DNA from: Ancylobacter aquaticus
GTDB taxonomy: Bacteria; Pseudomonadota; Alphaproteobacteria; Rhizobiales; Xanthobacteraceae
DNA: 64,000 bases
Assembly: GCF_004339465.1 (NCBI RefSeq)
Contig: NZ_SMFY01000001.1
Span: 1,954,561 to 2,018,560 of the forward strand
Direction of reading: 5' to 3'
The notes beneath the pieces were generated by a model that searched no databases, was not told where the DNA came from, and was given only the letters and a program-made list of their open reading frames with translations. Shown piece after piece: positions 1 through 7,118 of this stretch. The translations under genes were made by a program, and so were the position numbers. The number at the start of each line of letters is the position of its first letter. Positions within the stretch are counted from its first letter, which is position 1.

Positions 1-420
1 ACAGGGCAGGCGGTGAAGGACATTGCCCTGCCGGCGGACGATCCGCTCGCCAAGGCGCTGATCGACAGCCTGTGCGTCGGCTCGACCACCTATTGGGGAA
101 TCCAGTCCGAATCCTGGCCCACCGGCACCAACCGCAACGTGCCGCCGCCGCTCGCCCGCATGGAGGAGGGCGCCTCCTATGTCGTCGCCATCAAGAACGA
201 GACGCGCTTTCCCCACCCGGTCCATTTGCACGGCCACGCCTTCGAGGTGCTGACGTCCAGCCTCGACCGCCTGCCGCGCCACTTCGCCGATACCGTGCTG
301 GTGCAGCCGGGCGAGGTGGTCGAGATCGCCTTCGTCGCCGCCCCTGGCGACTGGGTGTTCCACTGCCACATTCTGGAGCATATGGAGACCGGGATGATGG
401 GCTGGTTCCGGATCGTGTGA
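1..420 (+). CDS. Multicopper oxidase, C-terminal 139 residues (5' end outside window)
   Basis: The open frame runs in from the left edge, so only the last cupredoxin domain is present. Two copper-site signatures are visible: HPVHLHGHAF at about residues 71-80 of the fragment and HCHILEHMETGM at 121-132, which match the type-1/type-3 ligand motifs (HCH-x3-H-x4-M with the axial Met at 132). Known family members oxidise a substrate (phenolics, Cu(I) or Fe(II)) and reduce dioxygen to water, usually in the periplasm. The gene lies 149 bases upstream of a di-haem oxidoreductase and imelysin cluster on the same strand, which hints at a metal-related role, but the substrate cannot be read from this fragment. 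The frame is clear and ends in TGA. Confidence 0.9.
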   Translation, partial: TGQAVKDIALPADDPLAKALIDSLCVGSTTYWGIQSESWPTGTNRNVPPPLARMEEGASYVVAIKNETRFPHPVHLHGHAFEVLTSSLDRLPRHFADTVLVQPGEVVEIAFVAAPGDWVFHCHILEHMETGMMGWFRIV

Positions 421-479
421 TGGGCGCACGCGGGAAGCGTCGACAAGGCGAGGCGGATGCCGCCTTCGGCGGAGTGTCG

Positions 480-583
480 GCTGGGTCCCGGATCGGCGCT
501 CCGCCTCCGGCGTCACTGGTCCGGGATACGAAGATGTTTCCCGGACAAGCTGCACGACGTGCGGCGCCGATGCGGGACCCAGG
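480..583. repeat. Inverted-repeat intergenic element
   Basis: Two inverted copies of a unit of about 45-50 bases face each other. The left arm begins CTGGGTCCCGGATCGGCGC at 481 and runs through GGTCCGGG. The right arm at 541-582 is its imperfect reverse complement (CCGGACAAGC ... GATGCGGGACCCAG). This is the usual form of rhizobial palindromic intergenic repeats. The right arm contains the ATG at 570 that serves as the best start codon of the next gene. Confidence 0.7.
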
Positions 584-1811
584 GAAGACTCCGCGCAGCG
601 GCCTTGTCCGTAGCGTCGTCCTGCTCTGCGGCCTGCTTATCTGCGCATCCGCCCCAGCCGTCGCGGAAGACGCCCGCCTCGACGCCGCCATCGGCAAGGC
701 GCTGTTCGAGCGGCCCTGGGTACCGGCGCCGAGTTCCACCCGCGCCAATGACGGGCTCGGCCCGCTGTTCGACGCGCGCTCCTGCTCGGCCTGCCATCCC
801 GCCGGCGCCGGCCACGGCTCGACCGCCCTCGACGCCGAGGGTCGGCCGGAGGCGCTCGGCCTCGTGCTCTCGCTGTTCCGCGAAGATAGCGCCGGCGATG
901 CCGTCTATGGCCACCGGCTGGAGACGATGACGCTGCCCGGCGTGCCGGCCGAAGGCGGCTTCGCAGTTATGCTGGAGGATGGCCGGCGCGTTCCCCGCCT
1001 CACCGCGCCGGGCTATGGCCCGCTCGACCCGGCGACCCATATGTCGCTCCGCGCGGCGCCGGATCTTCGCGGGCGCGGCAAGCTGGAACTGGTGGACGAC
1101 GCGGCGATCCTCGCGCTCGAAGACCCCGATGACCGCGACGGCGACGGCGTGCGCGGGCGGGCCCGTCGCTTCGCCAGCCCCGATGGCGGCTCGTCCATCG
1201 GCCGCTTCGGCTGGAAGGCGAGCCACCCGACGCTCGCCGGGCAGGCGTCGGAAGCCTTCGCCCTCGATCTCGGCCTGTCCACGCCGCTGCGCCCCGAACC
1301 CTGGGGCGACTGCACCGACGTGCAGACCGCCTGCCGCAACGCGCCGCACGGGCGCGAGGCCGAGGGTGAGCCGGAGATTTCCGACGCCATCGTCCAGCGC
1401 ATCGTGACCTATCTCCGGGCGCTGAAAGTGCCGGAGGGCGGCGAGGACGCGGGCGGCGCCCGTCTGTTCGCCGCCACCGGCTGTGCCGCCTGCCACCGCC
1501 CGGCGCTTGCGACGCGCGGCGGCGGCACGGTGGCGCTGCACACGGATGTGCTGCTGCACGACATGGGCGAGGGGCTGGCCGACCCCGCCGGCGTGCCGGG
1601 CGCTTCCGCTTCCGAATGGCGCACCGCGCCGCTCGCCGGGCTTTCCCGCGCGCTGGAACGGGGCGTCGGCCTGCTGCACGATGGCCGCGCCGCCACGGTC
1701 GCGGAGGCCGTCGGCTGGCATGGTGGCGAGGCGGCGGGCGCCCGCGCCCGTTTCAACAGGCTGGGCGCGGCCGACCGTGCGCGGCTGATCGACTATGTGT
1801 CTTCCCTTTAG
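570..1811 (+). CDS. Di-haem oxidoreductase, DUF1111 (c-type cytochrome, 'thiol oxidoreductase-like')
   Basis: The 413-residue protein has a hydrophobic signal peptide (about residues 14-33, ending near APAVAED) and two c-type haem motifs, SCSACH at 71-76 and CAACH at 305-309, as in DUF1111 di-haem oxidoreductases of the periplasm. The family is distantly related to cytochrome c peroxidases and is repeatedly found beside imelysins and DUF1513 proteins, as here. The reading frame is open far upstream, but only from 534 or 570 does the N-terminus look like a signal peptide. The 570 start gives the tidiest leader. No strong ribosome binding site is visible before either start, and both lie in or beside an inverted repeat, so the start is uncertain. 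The stop is 15 bases before the imelysin gene, so they are probably co-transcribed. Confidence 0.88.
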   Translation: MRDPGKTPRSGLVRSVVLLCGLLICASAPAVAEDARLDAAIGKALFERPWVPAPSSTRANDGLGPLFDARSCSACHPAGAGHGSTALDAEGRPEALGLVLSLFREDSAGDAVYGHRLETMTLPGVPAEGGFAVMLEDGRRVPRLTAPGYGPLDPATHMSLRAAPDLRGRGKLELVDDAAILALEDPDDRDGDGVRGRARRFASPDGGSSIGRFGWKASHPTLAGQASEAFALDLGLSTPLRPEPWGDCTDVQTACRNAPHGREAEGEPEISDAIVQRIVTYLRALKVPEGGEDAGGARLFAATGCAACHRPALATRGGGTVALHTDVLLHDMGEGLADPAGVPGASASEWRTAPLAGLSRALERGVGLLHDGRAATVAEAVGWHGGEAAGARARFNRLGAADRARLIDYVSSL

Positions 1812-1826
1812 AGCGAGGCTTCCCTC

Positions 1827-2951
1827 ATGAAGCGATCCCCTTTCGCCGTGGCGCTGGCGCTGGCGAGCCAGATCGGGCAGGCGGCCCAAGGCGTGCCGGG
1901 GCTCGCCACCGCCTCCACGCTGCTCACAACCCTGTTCATCGGCCGTGCCCAGGCCGCGCCGGTTTCGGCACCCGAGATCGTGGAGAACTGGCTGCTGCCG
2001 CGCTACAACACGCTGCTCGCGGCGACCCGGGCGCAGCGGGAGGCGTGGGACGGCTTCTGCAAGGCGCCCTCCGCGGAGGGTGTGGCGACGCTTAAGTCCC
2101 GGTTCAAAGCTGTTTCCAAAGGCTGGTCCGAGGTGGAGTTCATCACCTTCGGCCCGGTCATGCTGTCGCTGCGGCCGGACCGTTTCAACCTGTTCCCGGA
2201 GCGGCGCAATGCCGTCGGCCGCTCGGCGGCCGAACTGATCGCAGACCCCACCGATGAGCGGCTGCAGCCGCAGCGCTTCTTTCGCTTGAGCGCGGCGGCG
2301 CAGGGGCTGCCGGCGCTGGAGCGGCTGCTCTATGACGAGGGTGCGGAAGCCGCGCTGCTGGCGGGGCCGGAGGCGGCGCGGCGCTGCGCGCTCGGCCAGG
2401 CGATCGCGGTCAACCTCGCCACCATCGCGGAGGAAATCCGCGCCGGCTGGGGGAGCACCTCCGAGGGGCTGCTGGCTCAGCTGCGCGCCGGCAAGTCGGA
2501 CCCGGTCTATTTCCCCGACCCGAACGCCCTGCTCAGCCAGATCGTCACCGATCTCGCCGGCGCCTATCAGCGCGTCGTCGACCAGCGCCTGCTGGTGGTG
2601 CTTGGCAAGAACGTGGACGAGGCCAAGCCGCTGATCGCCGACCGCCGCCGCAGCGGGCTTTCCCGCGAGACGATCGTCGCCATCATCGGCAGCGCCGGCG
2701 GGCTGGCGGAGGCGCTGAGCGCCGGGCTCGACCCGAAGGACCGCGCCAGCCTGAATGCGACGCTGCAGGCCGCGCAGGCGGCGGCGGACGGCCTGCCCGA
2801 GGATATCGGCGCGGCCGCGACCACGCTTGAAGGGCGCAAGACCCTCCAGGCCGCGGTCGTCGCCTTCAAGGCGGCGCAGGCCGGCGTCGCCAAGCCGCTG
2901 GCTTCAGGGCTCGGCGTGCCGCTCGGCTTTAATGCGCTCGACGGCGATTGA
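1827..2951 (+). CDS. Imelysin-family (peptidase M75-like) periplasmic protein
   Basis: The 374-residue protein has an N-terminal secretion signal (positively charged MKR then a hydrophobic stretch, Ala-rich cleavage region near residue 40). The body is alpha-helical. The segment with LPALERLLYD near residues 155-165 resembles the imelysin family's conserved region. Imelysins are outer-membrane or periplasmic proteins linked to iron uptake (EfeO, IrpA, ICMP relatives). Despite the peptidase name, the canonical function is probably metal or haem-iron binding. The stop overlaps the Shine-Dalgarno region of the following DUF1513 gene, so the two are almost certainly translated from one mRNA. Clusters of DUF1111, imelysin and DUF1513 are a recurrent arrangement in proteobacteria. 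Confidence 0.85.
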   Translation: MKRSPFAVALALASQIGQAAQGVPGLATASTLLTTLFIGRAQAAPVSAPEIVENWLLPRYNTLLAATRAQREAWDGFCKAPSAEGVATLKSRFKAVSKGWSEVEFITFGPVMLSLRPDRFNLFPERRNAVGRSAAELIADPTDERLQPQRFFRLSAAAQGLPALERLLYDEGAEAALLAGPEAARRCALGQAIAVNLATIAEEIRAGWGSTSEGLLAQLRAGKSDPVYFPDPNALLSQIVTDLAGAYQRVVDQRLLVVLGKNVDEAKPLIADRRRSGLSRETIVAIIGSAGGLAEALSAGLDPKDRASLNATLQAAQAAADGLPEDIGAAATTLEGRKTLQAAVVAFKAAQAGVAKPLASGLGVPLGFNALDGD

Positions 2952-2962
2952 GGGAGGCGCAT

Positions 2963-4075
2963 ATGGGCATTCTCGAACTCACCCGTCGCTCGCTGGTTGG
3001 TACGCTCGGCGCGTTCGCGGCCGGCCCGCGCGTGCTGTTCGCCGGCGGTGCCGCCCATGCGCGCGACCATCTGCTCGATGCGCAATGGCTCGCCACGGCC
3101 GGCGTGGAGGGCGGCTTTGCCCCCGTGGTGCTCTCGCCGGATTTCGCCGCCACGCCGGTCGGCGCCGGGGCGCAGCGCCTGCACTGGGTGGAGCCGAGCC
3201 CGGACGGGCGCACCGCGGTTGCGGTGGCGCGGCGGCCCGGCACCACCGCCGTGCTGTTCGACCGCCGCGCTGGCAGCGTGCTGGCGACCTTCGAGCCGGG
3301 CGAGGGGCGGGTGTTTTCCGGCCATGGCCGCTTCATCGACGGCGGCCGACGCTTCCTCGCGGTGGAGATCGGCCGCGAGGATGGCGCCGGCGTCGTCACC
3401 CGCCGCGTGGTGGAGGCGGGCTTCGCCATCGAGGCGGAATGGGCCTCTTCCGGAATCGGCCCGCACGACATGCTCCCCGCCGGAGACGCGCTCATCGTCG
3501 CCAATGGCGGGATCGAGCCGCACACACCGGAAGCGCTGGGGGCCGAGATTGCCGGCTCCGGCATCGCCCGGCTCGACCCTTCCAGCGGCGCGGTGCGCTC
3601 CGTGGCGGCGTTGAGCGAGGACCTCGCCTCGCTGTCGCTGCGCCACCTCACTTCGGGTGCCGATGGCTTCACCGTGGTGGCGGCGCAGGACCTGCTGGCC
3701 GACGGCATCGCCCGCCCGCTGCTCCATGCGGTGGAGGGGGAGGGGCTGCGCGCCTTCGACGCCCCGGACGAGGCATGGCGGAGCCTGCGCACCTATGTCG
3801 GCTCGGTGGCGCTGGATGCGTCCGGCGCCTATGTCGCCGCCGCGAGCCCGCGCGGCAACCGGGTGGCGCTGTGGCGGCGCGATGGGCGCTATATCGGTTC
3901 GCTGCCGCTGGTCGATGGCTGCGGCCTCGCCCCGACCCGGGAGGCGGGCCAGTTCCTCGCCACCAGCGGGCTGGGCGAGACGGTGCTGATCGGCACCCAT
4001 GGGGAGGATGTCGGGGTTATCGCCCGGCGGGCCGGCGGGCCGCGCTACGACAACCACGCCGTGCTGGTGGCGTGA
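2963..4075 (+). CDS. DUF1513 family protein (periplasmic beta-propeller-like)
   Basis: The 370-residue protein starts at the ATG at 2963, chosen because GGGAGG lies 6 bases upstream. An in-frame TTG at 2948 inside the imelysin gene is less likely. The N-terminus LTRRSLVGTLGAFAAG resembles a twin-arginine signal. The rest is rich in short beta-strand repeats with G-D turns, as expected for the WD40-like propeller proposed for DUF1513. The function is not established. The family is nearly always the last gene of imelysin/DUF1111 clusters, which suggests a periplasmic partner in iron or haem acquisition. This role is inferred from gene neighbourhood only. Confidence 0.85.
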   Translation: MGILELTRRSLVGTLGAFAAGPRVLFAGGAAHARDHLLDAQWLATAGVEGGFAPVVLSPDFAATPVGAGAQRLHWVEPSPDGRTAVAVARRPGTTAVLFDRRAGSVLATFEPGEGRVFSGHGRFIDGGRRFLAVEIGREDGAGVVTRRVVEAGFAIEAEWASSGIGPHDMLPAGDALIVANGGIEPHTPEALGAEIAGSGIARLDPSSGAVRSVAALSEDLASLSLRHLTSGADGFTVVAAQDLLADGIARPLLHAVEGEGLRAFDAPDEAWRSLRTYVGSVALDASGAYVAAASPRGNRVALWRRDGRYIGSLPLVDGCGLAPTREAGQFLATSGLGETVLIGTHGEDVGVIARRAGGPRYDNHAVLVA

Positions 4076-4118
4076 GCGGGCAGGGGCCGGGGTCGCCGGG
4101 CCTTTCCTTTTGGCACCA

Positions 4119-4163
4119 GCGGGATAAAACCGGGCGGTCGCGTTCGATCGCCCTCTATCCCGC
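4119..4163. other. Long two-part hairpin upstream of aminotransferase gene
   Basis: GCGGGATA (4119-4126) pairs with TATCCCGC (4156-4163), and inside it GGGCGGTCG (4132-4140) pairs with CGATCGCCC (4145-4153) with one mismatch. The structure ends 14 bases before the aminotransferase ATG at 4178. It could end transcription from the DUF1513 operon, although it lacks a T-run, or fold in the aminotransferase leader. No riboswitch family is recognised. Confidence 0.5.
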
Positions 4164-4177
4164 CCCGGTTCCGTGAA

Positions 4178-5353
4178 ATGAACTCTCTCTTTTCCGCCCT
4201 GCCGACCACCGTCTTCGAGACCATGTCGGCGCTGGCCCGCCAGCATGACGCGGTCAATCTCGGGCAGGGCTTTCCGGACGATCCCGGCCCGCGCGATGTG
4301 CGCGAGAAGGCGGCCGAGGCGGTGCTGAACGGCTGGAACCAGTACCCGCCGATGATGGGCACGCCGGAACTGCGCCGCGCGGTGGCTGACCATTATCGCG
4401 GCTGGCAGGGGCTCGACCTCGACCCAGACACCGAGGTGATGGTCACGTCGGGCGCCACCGAGGCGATTGCCGGTGCGCTGCTGGCGCTGATCGAGCCGGG
4501 CGACGAGGTGGTGCTGTTCCAGCCGCTCTACGACGCCTATCTCCCGCTGGTGCGCCGCGCCGGCGGGGTGCCGCGCCTCGTGCGCCTGGTACCTCCGCAC
4601 TGGCGGCTGACGGAAGAGGCGCTGGCCGAAGCCTTCACCCCGCGCACGAAGCTCGTTCTGTTCAACAACCCGCACAACCCCACCGGCCGCGTGTTCGACG
4701 CCGGCGAACTGGCGTTGCTCGCCCATTTCTGCACTCGCTCCGGTGCGGCGCTGGTGAGCGACGAGGTGTGGGAGCATGTGATCTTCGACGGGCGGGAGCA
4801 CCGGTCCGTGCTGGCGCTGCCGGGGATGCGCGAGCGAGCGGTGAAGATCGGCTCGGCCGGCAAGATCTTCGGCATGACCGGCTGGAAGGTCGGCTTCGTC
4901 TGCGCCGCGCCGGAGCTGATGCGGGTGCTGTCGAAGGCGCACCAGTTCCTCACCTTCACCACGCCGCCCGCCTTGCAGCACGCGGTCGCCTATGGGCTGG
5001 GCAAGGAGCGCGACTGGTTCCTCGGCACGCGCGAAGGCCTGCAGCGCTCGCGCGACCGGCTGGCGGAGGGGCTGGGCGCGCTCGGCTTTCCCGTGCTGCC
5101 CTCGGCCGGCACCTATTTCCTCAATGTCGATCTCGCCCCGCTCGACCCGGGCTTGCGCGATGAGGCGTTCTGCCGGTCGCTGGTGGCGCGCGAGGGCGTG
5201 GCGGCGATCCCGGTGTCGGCCTTCTATGCCGAGCAGCCGGTGGAAACCGTGGTCCGCTTCTGCTTCGCCAAGACCGACGCGACAATCGACCAGGCGCTGG
5301 AGCGTCTGAGCGGGTTCGCGCCCGCAAAACAGGCGGCCGGAATCGCGCAATAA
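4178..5353 (+). CDS. PLP-dependent class I/II aminotransferase
   Basis: The 391-residue protein is a fold-type I aminotransferase. Visible signatures are NLGQGFPD near the N-terminus, TSGATEAI, NNPHNPTGR, SDEVWEHVIF and the PLP-lysine region GSAGKIFGMTGWKVG with the Schiff-base lysine at about residue 229. The pattern matches the group containing kynurenine aminotransferase and methionine aminotransferase YbdL. It transfers amino groups between an amino acid and a 2-oxo acid in the cytoplasm. The exact substrate cannot be assigned from sequence. It sits alone between the imelysin operon and the urea block, and a hairpin precedes the start codon. Confidence 0.88.
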   Translation: MNSLFSALPTTVFETMSALARQHDAVNLGQGFPDDPGPRDVREKAAEAVLNGWNQYPPMMGTPELRRAVADHYRGWQGLDLDPDTEVMVTSGATEAIAGALLALIEPGDEVVLFQPLYDAYLPLVRRAGGVPRLVRLVPPHWRLTEEALAEAFTPRTKLVLFNNPHNPTGRVFDAGELALLAHFCTRSGAALVSDEVWEHVIFDGREHRSVLALPGMRERAVKIGSAGKIFGMTGWKVGFVCAAPELMRVLSKAHQFLTFTTPPALQHAVAYGLGKERDWFLGTREGLQRSRDRLAEGLGALGFPVLPSAGTYFLNVDLAPLDPGLRDEAFCRSLVAREGVAAIPVSAFYAEQPVETVVRFCFAKTDATIDQALERLSGFAPAKQAAGIAQ

Positions 5354-5492
5354 CTAGGCAGGTGGCCGGCCCGGGCCGCTCCCTGCGCATTATCGCCAAG
5401 CGTTGCATTACAATTAGGCACTTTCGGCGAATAGCGGCGCGATCGCCATGATGCAAACATCGGCAAGTCCCGCCAACGCCCCATTCCCGCCT

Positions 5493-5509
5493 TTGGCACG
5501 CACGTTGCA
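5493..5509 (+). promoter_or_regulatory. Sigma-54 (RpoN) promoter upstream of urtA
   Basis: TTGGCACG (5493-5500) and TTGCA (5505-5509) match the -24/-12 consensus. The invariant GG (5495-5496) and GC (5507-5508) are separated by exactly 10 bases. A start point near 5519-5520 would leave an untranslated leader of about 50 bases to urtA. NtrC-dependent control of urea uptake under nitrogen limitation is known in related bacteria, but I found no convincing NtrC site upstream. Confidence 0.85.
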
Positions 5510-5568
5510 CACGTTCCTTCCGGCACGCGGACGGGGGTCCTGCGTGTGTACTCCAGAAGGGAATTAAG

Positions 5569-6876
5569 ATGCTGAACATGTTCACGCATGCCCGGCGCAT
5601 GGCCGGTCGCGCGCTTGTGGGTGCGGCTGCGCTGGCGCTGGCCGGAGGTGGCGTCGCGAGCGCTCAGGAGACGATCAAGGTCGGCGTGCTGCATTCTCTG
5701 TCCGGCACCATGGCGATCAGCGAAACCACGCTGAAGGACACCGTGCTGTTCATGGTGCAGGAGCAGAACGCTGCCGGCGGCGTCCTCGGCAAGAAGCTGG
5801 AAGCCGTCGTGGTCGATCCGGCCTCGAACTGGCCGCTCTTCGCCGAAAAGGCCCGCGAACTCATCGCCAAGGAAAAAGTCGCGGTCGTGTTCGGCTGCTG
5901 GACCTCGGTGTCGCGCAAGTCCGTGCTGCCGGTGTTCAAGGAACTGAACAGCATCCTGTTCTACCCGGTCCAGTATGAGGGCGAGGAGAGCGAGCGCAAC
6001 GTGTTCTACACCGGCGCCGCCCCGAACCAGCAGGCGATCCCCGCCGTCGACTATCTGATGGCCAACGAAGATGTCGAGCGCTGGGTTCTCGCCGGCACCG
6101 ACTATGTCTACCCGCGCACCACCAACAAGATCCTTGAAGCCTATCTGAAGTCGAAGGGCGTCAAGGAAGAAGACATCATGATCAACTACACGCCGTTCGG
6201 TCATTCCGACTGGCAGACCATCGTGGCGGACATCAAGAAGTTCGGTTCGGCTGGCAAGAAGACCGCTGTCGTCTCCACCATCAATGGCGACGCCAACGTG
6301 CCGTTCTACAAGGAACTCGGCAATCAGGGCATCAAGGCGACCGACATTCCGGTCGTGGCCTTCTCGGTGGGTGAGGAAGAGCTCGCCGGCATCGACACCA
6401 AGCCGCTGCTCGGCCATCTCGCCGCGTGGAACTACTTCCAGTCGGTCGACGTGCCGGAGAATGCCGACTTCATCAAGAAGTGGCAGGCCTACACCAAGAA
6501 CGACAAGCGCGTGACCAACGACCCGATGGAGGCCACCGTCATCGGCTTCAACATGTGGGTCAAGGCGGTCGAGAAGGCCGGCACCACCGACGCCGACGCC
6601 GTTATCGACGCGCTGATCGGCATCACCGTGCCGAACCTGTCCGGCGGCTTCTCGGCCATGATGCCGAACCACCACATCACCAAGCCGGTGCTCATCGGCG
6701 AGATCAAGGAAGACGGGCAGTTCGACATCGTCGAGCAGACCCCCGGCCTGATCGTCGCCGAAGAATGGTCCCCCTATCTCGAAGGCTCCAAGGACCTGAT
6801 CGCCGATTGGCGCAAGCCGCTCAATTGCGGCAACTTCAACGTCAAGACCGGCAAGTGCGGCGGCGCCGGCCAGTAA
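5569..6876 (+). CDS. urtA: Urea ABC transporter, substrate-binding protein
   Basis: The 435-residue periplasmic binding protein has a signal peptide (residues 1 to about 32, ending GVASAQE). The mature part begins IKVGVLHSLSGTMAISE, the hallmark of UrtA/AmiC-like type I binding proteins. UrtA binds urea or short amides and delivers them to the UrtBC channel. The gene opens the urt-ure block and follows a sigma-54 promoter by about 60 bases. AAGGGAATTAAG just before the ATG provides the ribosome binding site. Codon use is the strongly biased kind seen in highly expressed binding proteins. A 242-base gap with hairpins follows before urtB, which fits higher expression of the binding protein than of the permeases. 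Confidence 0.97.
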   Translation: MLNMFTHARRMAGRALVGAAALALAGGGVASAQETIKVGVLHSLSGTMAISETTLKDTVLFMVQEQNAAGGVLGKKLEAVVVDPASNWPLFAEKARELIAKEKVAVVFGCWTSVSRKSVLPVFKELNSILFYPVQYEGEESERNVFYTGAAPNQQAIPAVDYLMANEDVERWVLAGTDYVYPRTTNKILEAYLKSKGVKEEDIMINYTPFGHSDWQTIVADIKKFGSAGKKTAVVSTINGDANVPFYKELGNQGIKATDIPVVAFSVGEEELAGIDTKPLLGHLAAWNYFQSVDVPENADFIKKWQAYTKNDKRVTNDPMEATVIGFNMWVKAVEKAGTTDADAVIDALIGITVPNLSGGFSAMMPNHHITKPVLIGEIKEDGQFDIVEQTPGLIVAEEWSPYLEGSKDLIADWRKPLNCGNFNVKTGKCGGAGQ

Positions 6877-6886
6877 GGCCGGCCCG

Positions 6887-6952
6887 CAGGCGGGGGCCGC
6901 GCGCTCCCGCCTGATACGCCCTGAACATCCGGCCGTCCTCCGCGGCGGCCGG
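6887..6952 (+). terminator. Hairpins after urtA (attenuator or mRNA-stabilising)
   Basis: A first stem pairs CAGGCGGG (6887-6894) with CCCGCCTG (6906-6913). A second pairs CCGGCCG (6929-6935) with CGGCCGG (6946-6952). Neither has a T-run, so they probably do not fully stop transcription. Hairpins at this position commonly protect or partly terminate the binding-protein mRNA. The remaining gap to urtB (to 7118) shows no gene. Confidence 0.5.
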
Positions 6953-7118
6953 CCCCCGGCTCGATGCCGGGTCACCATCAGGCCAGCGAATTCGGTGAGG
7001 GCGTGCCGCGCATAGCGCGTCGTCGCCCGGTTCCGCTGCCCACCACTTCCCGCGTAACGCGTACCCCGTCGCCGCCGGCGTTCTGCTCCGGCCATCCCCA
7101 GCGCCACATCGACGGACG

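Noticed and set aside
2567..5350. Minus-strand open frame of 927 codons over the DUF1513 and aminotransferase genes
   Set aside because: It is antisense to two genes with clear motifs and has no recognisable domain.
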